A stretch of DNA of 64,000 nucleotides from the NCBI RefSeq assembly GCF_039536245.1, contig NZ_BAAAYN010000012.1, positions 124,001 through 188,000 on the forward strand, given 5' to 3'. Below, one piece after another: positions 1-7,292 of the stretch. Below the pieces are notes generated by a model that had not been told where the DNA came from, did no database searches, and was given only the letters and a program-made list of their open reading frames with translations. Position 1 is the stretch's first letter. Each line of letters starts with the position of its first letter. This DNA is from Cryptosporangium minutisporangium (GTDB lineage: Bacteria; Actinomycetota; Actinomycetes; Mycobacteriales; Cryptosporangiaceae). The position numbers and the translations under genes were made by a program.

Positions 1-165
1 TGATCGCCTGCCGTGCGTCTCACCACGCTGACTACCTCTCTCGCCGCCTCGGGAGGACGCCCCCAGGCGACCGGATGATCAGGATGACATCCCCATGCCA
101 TTTCGTTCAACGATTGGCGCCCCCCGAAGTGCCCACGCGGACGGCGAAGTTTCGGGCTTCGCAGG

Positions 166-1308
166 TCAGGGGCAGGACTCAGCGCTGGGGGCGGGCTGCT
201 CAGCCGACTCCTCCGGGCTGGGCTCGGTGGTCTCGTCCGGCTCCTCGGTCGGGTCGGCCAGGGGACGCGCGGTAGCGGACGCGGGTGCGTCGGCTGCGGG
301 TGCGTCGGCGGCCATGGCCGCCATGGCCGCCGCGCAGGTCGGGGTGGGGCGGGAGGCCGCGCCCGGACGGCTGGTGCGGCCGGGTCGGCCGGTCCGACTG
401 GGCGCCTCGGGGCGGGTCGGTGGGTTCCCGGCGCCCGACTCCTCGTCGGGTCCGCCGTCGTCGCCGGCGGGTGGAGCCGCCGGAGCACCGGGGCGTGCGG
501 CTCCCGGCGTGGCACCCGGCCCGCCCGGAGTGCCCGCCGTCGTCGTCGGGCGCGGAGCGACCTGACCGTCCGGGCCGGGCGTCGGCTGGGTGCCCGTGGT
601 CGGTGCGCCGTCCGGTCCCGGGGTGGTGCTGGGGGAGACCGCCGCGAACGGCGGTGCGCTGGTGTCGACCCGGTCGCTCGGCTGCGCGTGCAGCATGGCC
701 AGCGTGACGCCGAGGACGCCGACCGCGACGGTCATGCCGGCGGTCGAGAGCCCGAGCCGTGCCGGTGCCGGGGACTGGGGTGGCCGGTGCCGTCCGGTGT
801 AGCTGCGCCGGGCCCGTCCCGACCGCTCCGGGTACCGCGCCACGTCCGACCGGTCCGAGCGCGGGACCAGGGCCAGTGGGTGCTCGCGGTAGTCGACGGT
901 TTCGGCCGCGGACGGCACGGCGGGGAGGTCGACGGTCGTGGCGTCGTCCGGATCTCGGCGCACCACCGGGAGCGAGTCGGTCGTGACGTCGCCGAGCGGC
1001 CGAACAGGCGGCAACGGCAACCGCCCGGACCACTCCGGCGGTACTGCGGGAAATTCCTCGGTGACGTCGGAGAGCTGGTCGTACGCGCTGGTCCGCGCGG
1101 CGTCGTAACCGGCCCGGTCGAGTTCGGCAGCGTCGGCGTCGGCCCGGTCGCGTTCGGCGGCCCTGGCGCGGGCCCAGTAGAGCGGGTCGGCCGTCTCCGC
1201 CCCGTGCCGGGACGCCCCGGGCCGAGACGCCCCCTGCCGGGACGCCCCATCACGGGACGCCCGATCACGAGACGCCCCATCACGAGATGCGGAGTGCCGA
1301 GCAGCCAT
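166..1308 (-). CDS. Hypothetical single-pass membrane protein with Pro-rich exported tail
   Basis: I do not recognise a family. Reading from the ATG at 1308, residues 5-30 are a low-complexity run of repeated A-S-R-D-G units. A charged cytoplasmic stretch follows, then one clear membrane segment near residue 190 (hydrophobic G-M-T-V-A-V-G-V-L-G-V-T-L). The remaining ~180 residues are rich in Pro, Thr, Gly and Ala, with two Cys near the C terminus, which suggests an exported disordered tail. A TTG 33 bases upstream is in frame, but the ATG has a GGAG motif 11 bases before it. It lies next to the DUF4307 gene on the same strand. The function is unknown. Confidence 0.6.
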   Translation of the reverse strand: MAARHSASRDGASRDRASRDGASRQGASRPGASRHGAETADPLYWARARAAERDRADADAAELDRAGYDAARTSAYDQLSDVTEEFPAVPPEWSGRLPLPPVRPLGDVTTDSLPVVRRDPDDATTVDLPAVPSAAETVDYREHPLALVPRSDRSDVARYPERSGRARRSYTGRHRPPQSPAPARLGLSTAGMTVAVGVLGVTLAMLHAQPSDRVDTSAPPFAAVSPSTTPGPDGAPTTGTQPTPGPDGQVAPRPTTTAGTPGGPGATPGAARPGAPAAPPAGDDGGPDEESGAGNPPTRPEAPSRTGRPGRTSRPGAASRPTPTCAAAMAAMAADAPAADAPASATARPLADPTEEPDETTEPSPEESAEQPAPSAESCP

Positions 1309-1551
1309 ACGGGTGACGTCTCCGCTCGGTCGTGGTGACAACCGTCAGCGTCGAAAGCCGGCGGCTACGTGCGGAAGACCCCCTCACGCACTAGCCAGGT
1401 AACCTCGGGAAATCGTCAGCGGCGAGGCTGCTGTCCCGATGCGATCCCGCTACCCGAGGGGACCGTCCGTCGTTCGGGGGAACGGATGGCCCTCCGGGCA
1501 CAGTTCACCCCCGCCCCTCCACTACCCCGACGACGCTGCGCCCTCCGTGGT

Positions 1552-1953
1552 TCACTGCGCCGGCCTGCAGCCCGCCGTCTCACCGCTGATCGCCCGCTTC
1601 GTCGTGGTGAGCGTGACGATCTGGTTGACGACGGCGTCGCCCGCCGGAACCGAGATCTCCGTCCGGCCGACCTCGGAGCCGTCCTCCGCCCGGGAGCGCA
1701 CCGCGCACCGCAACGGCGTCTCGCGTGCGCCGGAGACCTCCACCTCGATCCGCACGGCACGGTCGGACGTCACCGAGTAGCGCAGTACCCGCGCCTCGAC
1801 GTGGTCGTCGCCGTAGGTCGTGTAGAGCTTTCCGGCGACGCCGATCCCGGCGATCACCACGACCGCGACCAGCGCTGGGACCAGCCATCGGGGATAGCTG
1901 CGTGGTGACCGTCGCCGGCCGTACCGGTCGGGTGGAAATACTGGTGCGGTCAC
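1552..1953 (-). CDS. DUF4307 membrane protein beside mca
   Basis: This 133-residue protein has an N-terminal cytoplasmic basic stretch, one membrane helix around residues 22-42 ([13 protein letters not shown]), and a ~90-residue extracytoplasmic domain ending with a Cys. Size, topology and position divergent from mca match the actinobacterial DUF4307 family, represented by Rv1081c in M. tuberculosis (recalled, not searched). The role is unknown. The 157 bases between its start and that of mca must hold both promoters. Confidence 0.8.
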   Translation of the reverse strand: MTAPVFPPDRYGRRRSPRSYPRWLVPALVAVVVIAGIGVAGKLYTTYGDDHVEARVLRYSVTSDRAVRIEVEVSGARETPLRCAVRSRAEDGSEVGRTEISVPAGDAVVNQIVTLTTTKRAISGETAGCRPAQ

Positions 1954-2110
1954 GAGCGCTCCGGTAGAGGGGTCGGCGAGCCGCTGTCACGGCGATCTCG
2001 CCGGTCGTGGACAATTCATCTATCAGCTACGCAGCAACGTATCCCGACCTGCTTTGGACGAGGTGGTCGGTGCGCCGCGCGGTAGCACCGAGGTGAGGGA
2101 GAACCGGCGC

Positions 2111-3067
2111 GTGTCCGAGCAGATGACCCCTTTTCACCCCCCGGGTGTCGCTGAGGTCGAGCGGCCGCAGCAGTCGCCGGTCGAAAAGAGTTCACTCCGG
2201 CTGATGGCTGTGCACGCTCATCCGGACGACGAGTCGAGCAAGGGCGCCGCCACGATGGCGCGATACGTCAAGGCCGGCGTCTCGGTGCTGGTGGCGACCT
2301 GCACCGGTGGCGAACGGGGCTCGGTGCTCAACCCGCAGATGGACCGTCCCGACGTCTGGGCGAACCTCAGCGACATCCGCCGGGTGGAGATGGAGCGGGC
2401 GCGCGAAATCCTCGGCGTCGACCAGGCCTGGCTGGGGTTCGTGGACTCGGGACTGCCGGAGGGCGACCCGCTGCCCCCGCTCCCGGAAGGATGCTTCGCG
2501 CTGCAGCCGCTGGAGGTGGCCGCCGCGCCGCTGGTGCGGCTCGTCCGTGAGTTCCGGCCGCACGTGATCCTCACCTACGACGAGAACGGCGGCTACCCGC
2601 ACCCGGACCACATCATGTGCCACCAGGTCTCGGTCGAGGCCTTCGAGGCCGCCGGTGATCCGGACCGATACGTCGAGCAGGGTGAGCCCTGGCAGCCGTT
2701 GAAGCTCTATTACCACATGAGTTTCAGCAAGGATCGGGTCGTCGCGCTCGACGACGCGATGCGGGCGGAAGGCCTCGAGTCGCCGTACGCCGAGTGGCTG
2801 GAGAAGTGGCCGGACGATCGGCCGGACCCCGGGTCGCGGGTCACCACCCGGATCAACTGCGGCGAGTACTTCGGGGTGCGGGACGACGCGCTGCGGGCGC
2901 ACGCGACGCAGGTCGACCCCAACGGACGCTGGTTCGGCGTGCCGTTGGAGATCCAGCAGCGGGTATGGCCGACCGAAGACTACGAACTGGCCCGGTCGGC
3001 TGTGGCGAGCGGGCTGCCGGAGGATGATTTGTTCGCAGGAGTACGGGAGGCGGTGAAGACCCGATGA
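2111..3067 (+). CDS. mca: Mycothiol S-conjugate amidase
   Basis: Mca is a zinc amidase that cleaves mycothiol S-conjugates of electrophiles and antibiotics, releasing a mercapturic acid for export and GlcN-inositol for mycothiol recycling. The N-terminal zinc motif A-H-P-D-D-E-S, the C-T-G-G-E-R-G block and the later H-P-D-H motif are those of the LmbE/MshB/Mca superfamily. The length of 318 aa and the T-C-T-G-G-E-R-G-S version favour Mca over MshB. I chose the GTG at 2111 because a GAGGTGAGGGAG tract lies just upstream; the frame is open back to a TTG at 2054. The stop overlaps the next start as ATGA, so the two genes should be translationally coupled. Confidence 0.92.
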   Translation: MSEQMTPFHPPGVAEVERPQQSPVEKSSLRLMAVHAHPDDESSKGAATMARYVKAGVSVLVATCTGGERGSVLNPQMDRPDVWANLSDIRRVEMERAREILGVDQAWLGFVDSGLPEGDPLPPLPEGCFALQPLEVAAAPLVRLVREFRPHVILTYDENGGYPHPDHIMCHQVSVEAFEAAGDPDRYVEQGEPWQPLKLYYHMSFSKDRVVALDDAMRAEGLESPYAEWLEKWPDDRPDPGSRVTTRINCGEYFGVRDDALRAHATQVDPNGRWFGVPLEIQQRVWPTEDYELARSAVASGLPEDDLFAGVREAVKTR

Positions 3068-3384
3068 TCGTCGAAGCGCAGGCCACCGTCATCGAGGCGG
3101 CGAACAACTTCGGTGACACGCGGGAGGGCGCCGGAGCGGGACCGATGGCGCTCGCCGTCGTCGCCCTGCTGGCGATCGCGACGATCCTGCTGTGGCGGAA
3201 CATGACCGCCCGGATCAAACGGTTGCCGGCGTCGTTCGACCGCACGGAAGACCCGAAGACAGCCCCGGACGAGGCCGAGAGCACGAACAAAGCCGCGAAG
3301 GCGGCTACCGAGACGACCGCGGCGCGCACGGATGCCGTTGCTGCGGATCCCACCGGCGCCGACGCCGGTTCCACCGAGCGCTGA
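3064..3384 (+). CDS. Small single-pass membrane protein coupled to mca
   Basis: This 106-residue protein starts in the ATGA overlap with the mca stop. It has one membrane helix at about residues 28-46 ([17 protein letters not shown]) and then a cytoplasmic tail rich in Lys, Ala, Thr and Glu with no predicted fold. Its position directly after mca corresponds to Rv1083 in M. tuberculosis (recalled). Function is unknown; the coupling suggests expression together with mycothiol detoxification. Confidence 0.75.
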   Translation: MIVEAQATVIEAANNFGDTREGAGAGPMALAVVALLAIATILLWRNMTARIKRLPASFDRTEDPKTAPDEAESTNKAAKAATETTAARTDAVAADPTGADAGSTER

Positions 3385-4017
3385 CCACGCACGGGGCGGT
3401 CCCGGTCGAGAGGTACGTCCGACCGGGCATCGCCCCCTCCGTGGCCCGCTGGCCTGATTTCGGCGGACGCTTCGGCGGTGACACGACCTGTACGCAGGGT
3501 CGGCCCGCCGCCCGCGTCGGTGACTCGCCGTATTGGCGAACCGACGTTGCGCGTATGGCGTCTCCACCTGTGCCGGAAATTGGGCGACTTCCCTTATTCG
3601 GGCACGCAGAGTAATCTTCGGTTGAGAGCGCGCGGGTGCATTCGAATCCGCGTCTTTTACCTGTCGTTCATCCGCGGAGGCCCGGCCGGTAACGCTTTGC
3701 CTATGAATAGATTACGCCGCGTGCAAGGACGCCGTTAGCGTTCGGCCACTTTTCGTGCCAGCGGGTGAACGCACATTAATGATTGACCATTGATGCGACT
3801 TCACGTATCGGGATAGCGCTACTACTCTCGGCGTACTGCTATTCGGGAGTCGAGTCGGAAACAGCGAACTAATTGCGACCGGATAATTCGGCTTACGTTG
3901 TCTGGCGTTCGGATGGCGAAACGCGGCGGACGGGGGTTATCCGTCCTCCGTAACCGAACGTGTACGGATCGGTGTCGTTGGCAGCCGGCGGTGGAACTCG
4001 GAGAGGGGGTACCGGCG
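3385..4017 (+). other. Long non-coding leader region upstream of the minigene array
   Basis: I see no ORF here with credible start, ribosome site and codon use. From about 3590 the sequence is visibly richer in A and T than its surroundings. TTGACC at 3783-3788 with TATCGG 17 bases later at 3806-3811 is a possible but weak promoter reading into the array. A 6-bp stem (GGACGG 3928-3933, CCGTCC 3941-3946) lies 71 bases before the first minigene. This stretch is the best place for the promoter and any control element of the array. Confidence 0.4.
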
Positions 4018-4041
4018 ATGCGTGGCGCGACGTGGGGCTGA
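4018..4041 (+). CDS. Minigene 1 of 7: heptapeptide MRGATWG
   Basis: ATG, six further codons and TGA make a complete 24-base ORF for Met-Arg-Gly-Ala-Thr-Trp-Gly. A purine-rich ribosome site (GAGAGGGGG, 4001-4009) sits 8 bases upstream. It is the first copy of a co-directional series and the next start is 82 bases on. Each copy stands alone, with no longer precursor in frame. Confidence 0.7.
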   Translation: MRGATWG

Positions 4042-4099
4042 AATTAACCTGAGGGAACAGTGTGAATGGTTGGACCGGTGTGACAGGAGGTGTTTAGTG

Positions 4100-4123
4100 A
4101 TGCGTGGAGCTACCTGGGGCTGA
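4100..4123 (+). CDS. Minigene 2 of 7: heptapeptide MRGATWG
   Basis: The ORF is ATG to TGA with a near-ideal AGGAGGT at 4085-4091, 8 bases before the start. A GTG immediately before the ATG is in frame. Arg is cgt, Gly gga, Ala gct, Thr acc: four codons with three changes from copy 1, all silent. The strong ribosome site makes this copy the clearest case that the array is translated. Confidence 0.75.
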   Translation: MRGATWG

Positions 4124-4170
4124 GTTCGGCCGCATGTGTCTGTTCGGTCCGAGGCGACGGAGGTGAGGAC

Positions 4171-4194
4171 GTGCGCGGCGCGACGTGGGGCTGA
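4171..4194 (+). CDS. Minigene 3 of 7: heptapeptide MRGATWG, GTG start
   Basis: GTG start and TGA stop, with GGAGGTGAGG at 4159-4168 (core GGAGGT 6 bases from the start). Codons cgc, ggc, gcg, acg, tgg, ggc give the same six residues after Met. The switch of start codon without loss of the ribosome site supports a real translation start. Confidence 0.73.
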   Translation: MRGATWG

Positions 4195-4241
4195 GAGTCG
4201 GATGTGGACTTCGGTGACGAGATCGGCGGGAGGTGTTGGCA

Positions 4242-4265
4242 GTGCGAGGCGCAACGTGGGGCTGA
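4242..4265 (+). CDS. Minigene 4 of 7: heptapeptide MRGATWG, GTG start
   Basis: GTG start and TGA stop, with GGGAGGT at 4228-4234, 7 bases upstream. Arg is cga and Ala gca here, both silent changes from copies 1 and 3. Start-to-start distance from copy 3 is 71 bases, the same as from copy 2 to copy 3. Confidence 0.73.
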   Translation: MRGATWG

Positions 4266-4313
4266 ACCGAACGGACGCCGGTGGAGTGCCTAGGGATGCG
4301 TGAGGAGGACGTC

Positions 4314-4337
4314 GTGCGTGGCGCAACGTGGGGCTGA
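4314..4337 (+). CDS. Minigene 5 of 7: heptapeptide MRGATWG, GTG start
   Basis: GTG start and TGA stop, with GAGGAGGA at 4302-4309 (core AGGAGG 4303-4308, 5 bases from the start). Codons are cgt, ggc, gca, acg, tgg, ggc. The 48-base spacer before it shares no obvious sequence with the other spacers apart from the ribosome site. Confidence 0.73.
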   Translation: MRGATWG

Positions 4338-4395
4338 ACGCACCGTTTGTGGCGAGAGTGGTATCTCGTGACTCCGGAGAATGGAGGGAATCGCC

Positions 4396-4419
4396 ATGCG
4401 TGGCGCGACATGGGGCTGA
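4396..4419 (+). CDS. Minigene 6 of 7: heptapeptide MRGATWG
   Basis: ATG start and TGA stop, with GGAGGG at 4383-4388, 7 bases upstream. Thr is encoded by aca, a third silent form after acg and acc. The spacer before it is 58 bases, like that between copies 1 and 2. Confidence 0.73.
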   Translation: MRGATWG

Positions 4420-4460
4420 ACCCGAAACCGGGCCGGGAAGTGCATGTAGAAGGGAGTTGC

Positions 4461-4487
4461 GTGAGTCGCGGTGCCATCTGGGGCTAA
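4461..4487 (+). CDS. Minigene 7 of 7: divergent octapeptide MSRGAIWG
   Basis: GTG start and TAA stop give Met-Ser-Arg-Gly-Ala-Ile-Trp-Gly, with one extra residue after Met and Ile in place of Thr. AAGGGAG at 4450-4456 lies only 4 bases before the start. Arg-Gly-Ala-x-Trp-Gly is kept, so the Trp-Gly end looks like the invariant part. It is the last copy, followed 13 bases later by a hairpin. Confidence 0.65.
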   Translation: MSRGAIWG

Positions 4488-4500
4488 ACTGCGCAGCGTA

Positions 4501-4524
4501 GTGAGTCCGTCATTCACGGCTCAC
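4501..4524 (+). terminator. Hairpin closing the minigene array
   Basis: GTGAG-T-CCGT pairs with ACGGCTCAC around a 5-base loop, giving a 9-bp stem with one bulged T. No T-run follows, which is common for actinobacterial terminators. It starts 13 bases after the last minigene stop, so it could end the array transcript. Confidence 0.5.
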
Positions 4525-4630
4525 AAATTCGTGGATGATCGCGCTTCCTTCGCGTGAGTCGGTAAAGCTCACCCATCTATCGCCTCGTAACCCGTGACGC
4601 ACCCGCCCTCCGTCGGAGAGGATCGTCGTG

Positions 4631-4651
4631 GCGTGACCGTATCGGTCACGC
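4631..4651 (+). promoter_or_regulatory. Perfect 9-bp hairpin before the GGDEF-EAL gene
   Basis: GCGTGACCG and CGGTCACGC form a perfect inverted repeat around TAT. It ends about 12 bases before the AGGGAGG ribosome site of the GGDEF-EAL gene. It could be an operator, a second terminator for read-through from the minigenes, or a leader structure; the sequence does not decide between these. Confidence 0.45.
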
Positions 4652-4673
4652 GGTCGGCACCCAGGGAGGCGGC

Positions 4674-7079
4674 GTGGACGCGGTTATCGGCGCCCAGCGA
4701 TTGTCGCTTCCCAGTCGCCTTCGCGCCTTGATCACAGGTATGACCGTATTAGCGGCGGTCTGTATTGCCGGCGTCGCGCTGACATTGCCCGCGCCCGGCC
4801 CGGACTGGTGGGCCATCCCGCTGGTCACCGTGATGGTGGCGATCAGCCGCCTCTGGATCGTGCGCCGGTACATCGGCGGCAGCGGCATTCTCGTCGACTG
4901 GGGAGAAGCGGTCCTCATCGTCGGCCTGGTCCTGCTCCCGCCTGCCTGGACCGTGCTGACCGCTGCGCTCGGTACCGCGGTTGCCATGGCGTGGAAGAGG
5001 TTCGACCCGGTCAAGGCCTGGTTCAACGTGGCCACCACGATCGTCGGCGTCAGCGTCGCCGCGACCGTGATGATCGCGATCGCAGGCGCGCAGCCCGATC
5101 CGATCAGCTGGCGTGGTGCCTTGGCGCTCACCGTCATGGCGACGATCTCGGCGGTCGTCAGCGAGCTGGCCTGTGCGGGAGCGGTCGCGTTCTCCCGCGG
5201 TGACACCTACCGTTCGGTCGTTTTCGACGGTGCCGGCACCCGGACGCTCGGCCTGCTGATGAATCTCGCGATCGGCGCGATGATTCTCGCGGTCGCCCGG
5301 TACGCGCCGTACCTGTTGGTCGTCCTGCCGCCGGTCACCTGGTTGTTGATCGAAGGCTTCGCCGGTCGCGTACGAACCCGGATCGAGCGCCGGATGTGGC
5401 AGCGACTTTCCGCGGCGACCCGAGAGATGGGGCACCTCGACATCGACGCGGTATTGCGGACCGCGATCGTCGAATCAGCCAAGCTGTTCTCCGCGGACGT
5501 CGTCGAGGTCGAGTGGAAACGGGCCAACGGCGACTCGGTGCTCACTCGCGGTGACGCTGCCGGCAAGATCTGGCAGGGCAAGCCCGGCGTCTACCGCCCC
5601 GAACAGAGCGCCTACCCCGTCTCGCTGGTGAACGGGTCCGGCCCGTCCTTCGGTGAACTGCGTCTGTGCTTCCGTTCGCAGGTCCGGCTCCCCGAGCGCG
5701 AGCAGCTCGCCCTCGCGTCACTGGGCAGCGCACTCGCCGGCACCATGCAGAACGCGTACGTCCACCAGCAGCTGCACGACCTGGCGACGCAGGACGCGCT
5801 GACCGGCCTGGCAAACCGGGCCTGTCTGATGGCGGAGGGCAACGCGGTCCTCACCAGCGGGCACGGCACGGTCGCGCTGCTCCTGCTCGATCTCGACCAC
5901 TTCCGCCAGGTCAACGACACCCTCGGCCACGAAGCCGGGGACGAGCTGCTCCGGGTCGTCGCCGACCGGCTCGGCACCCGCGTGTCGCCGGGGGAGACGC
6001 TGGCCCGGCTGCACGGCGACGAGTTCGCGCTGCTCATGCCCGGCCAGGCGGATCTGGCGGCGGCGTCCGCGCACGCGCACGAGCGCGGCGAGGCGTTGCT
6101 CGGCGCGCTGGGCGGTCCGCTCGTGGTCGACGGCGTCGAGCTCTCGGTCGAAGCGACGGCCGGTGTCGTGGCCGCCGAGACCGGCGGATGCGACATGGTC
6201 GAGCTGCTCCGCCGGGCGGACTCCGCGATGTACCGGGCGAAGGCGGGCGGCGTGCAGCTGCTGGAGTTCGACGCGGCCCTCGACACGGCCAGCGTCGACC
6301 GCCTGGCCTTGGCATCGGAGATGCAGGCCGCGCTCGCCGCCGACGACCAGATCGTCATCCAGCTGCAGCCGAGCGTCGACCTGGAGGATGGTGTCCCGCT
6401 CGGCGCCGAGGTGCTGGTGCGCTGGCGCCACCCCCGTCGGGGAATGCTGGCGCCCGCCGCGTTCATCCCCGACCTGGAGCACACGGACCTGATCGCGCCG
6501 CTGACGCGGAGGGTGTTCGAGCTCGCCCTCGGCACCTACCGCGCCTGGCTCCTCGACGGCGTGGACGCCCCGGTAGCGGTCAACCTCTCCGCCCGCTCGC
6601 TGCTGGACCGGGACCTGCCAGAGGAAGTCGGCCGGCTGCTCACCGAGTTCGACGTGCCACCCGACCGGCTGGTGCTCGAGATCACCGAGACCGCGATGAT
6701 GAGCGAGCTGGAGGTCGTCGACGAGGTGCTCAGCGCGCTCCGGGCGCTGGGCGTGCGGCTCTCGCTGGACGACTTCGGCACCGGTTTCTCGTCGCTGACT
6801 TCGGTGGCGCGGGTGACCGTCGACGAGATCAAGATCGACCGGCAGTTCGTCATCGCGATGGGCAGCTCCCGGCAGGCCGAGGCCGTCGTCCGCATGACGG
6901 TGGGCCTGGCGCAGACGCTCGGGCTGCGGGCCATCGCCGAGGGCGTGGAGACGGCCCAGCAGCGCACCGAGCTGATGAAGCTGGGATGCCACGGCGCCCA
7001 GGGCTTCTTCTTCTACCCGCCGCTCGACCCGGACGAGGCGAAATCCGTGCTGGCTGGGCGCGGCACGTTCGGTGGGTGA
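4674..7079 (+). CDS. Membrane GGDEF-EAL (cyclic-di-GMP) protein
   Basis: This 801-residue protein has several N-terminal membrane segments (residues ~18-230), a GAF-like sensor region (~245-370), a GGDEF domain and a C-terminal EAL domain. It would make and/or degrade cyclic-di-GMP at the membrane. The GGDEF signature reads H-G-D-E-F near residue 447. The EAL motif reads E-V-L near residue 579, keeping the metal-binding Glu. L-E-I-T-E-T, D-D-F-G-T-G-F (~699) and A-E-G-V-E-T are intact, so phosphodiesterase activity is more secure than cyclase activity. The GTG start has AGGGAGG upstream. It is the first ordinary gene after the minigene array. Confidence 0.88.
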   Translation: MDAVIGAQRLSLPSRLRALITGMTVLAAVCIAGVALTLPAPGPDWWAIPLVTVMVAISRLWIVRRYIGGSGILVDWGEAVLIVGLVLLPPAWTVLTAALGTAVAMAWKRFDPVKAWFNVATTIVGVSVAATVMIAIAGAQPDPISWRGALALTVMATISAVVSELACAGAVAFSRGDTYRSVVFDGAGTRTLGLLMNLAIGAMILAVARYAPYLLVVLPPVTWLLIEGFAGRVRTRIERRMWQRLSAATREMGHLDIDAVLRTAIVESAKLFSADVVEVEWKRANGDSVLTRGDAAGKIWQGKPGVYRPEQSAYPVSLVNGSGPSFGELRLCFRSQVRLPEREQLALASLGSALAGTMQNAYVHQQLHDLATQDALTGLANRACLMAEGNAVLTSGHGTVALLLLDLDHFRQVNDTLGHEAGDELLRVVADRLGTRVSPGETLARLHGDEFALLMPGQADLAAASAHAHERGEALLGALGGPLVVDGVELSVEATAGVVAAETGGCDMVELLRRADSAMYRAKAGGVQLLEFDAALDTASVDRLALASEMQAALAADDQIVIQLQPSVDLEDGVPLGAEVLVRWRHPRRGMLAPAAFIPDLEHTDLIAPLTRRVFELALGTYRAWLLDGVDAPVAVNLSARSLLDRDLPEEVGRLLTEFDVPPDRLVLEITETAMMSELEVVDEVLSALRALGVRLSLDDFGTGFSSLTSVARVTVDEIKIDRQFVIAMGSSRQAEAVVRMTVGLAQTLGLRAIAEGVETAQQRTELMKLGCHGAQGFFFYPPLDPDEAKSVLAGRGTFGG

Positions 7080-7292
7080 CGGTTCCCACGAACGTCCACG
7101 GTTGAGCTTTAGCGGGATCGACAAATACCGTTAACTACGCCTTATCTTGCTCCGTCGTGGCGTCACCTGCCGGAATACTCGGTTGGTTGAGGTGGGCCTC
7201 GTGTGGAGCACTTGGTCGGCTGAGGCACGATGGAGCGGCTGACCGCGCCCCGACGCCGTTCTGCGGCGCAACGTCTCCCCACGGAGTTGCTC

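Larger units (their letters stand above)
4018..4487 (+). repeat. Array of seven RGATWG minigenes
   Basis: Seven 24-27-base ORFs lie on one strand, with start-to-start distances of 82, 71, 71, 72, 82 and 65 bases. In copies 1-6 the only differences inside the ORFs are third codon positions (Arg cgt/cgc/cga, Gly ggc/gga, Ala gcg/gct/gca, Thr acg/acc/aca) and the first base of the start codon; the peptide never changes. Spacers are unrelated apart from the ribosome sites. The pattern is what selection on the peptide would leave, and is not expected of a DNA-binding or RNA repeat. I know of no described family with this sequence. Confidence 0.8.

Noticed and set aside
688-1338. 216-residue plus-strand ORF opposite the first gene
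   Set aside because: It is a high-GC shadow with Arg/Pro/Gly-rich composition and no ribosome site; the opposite frame has a membrane helix and plausible codon use.
3478-3738. 86-residue ORF before the array
   Set aside because: It has no ribosome site, mixed codon use and no recognisable protein features.
4018-4487. CRISPR-like array
   Set aside because: The repeats are ORFs that vary at third codon positions, spacers vary from 41 to 58 bases and contain ribosome sites, and no cas gene is present.
3937-4517. Minus-strand ORFs across the minigene array with repeated Q-P-H-V-A-P-R
   Set aside because: They are the complement of the minigenes. Silent sites on the plus strand become replacement sites here, and no ribosome sites precede the starts.
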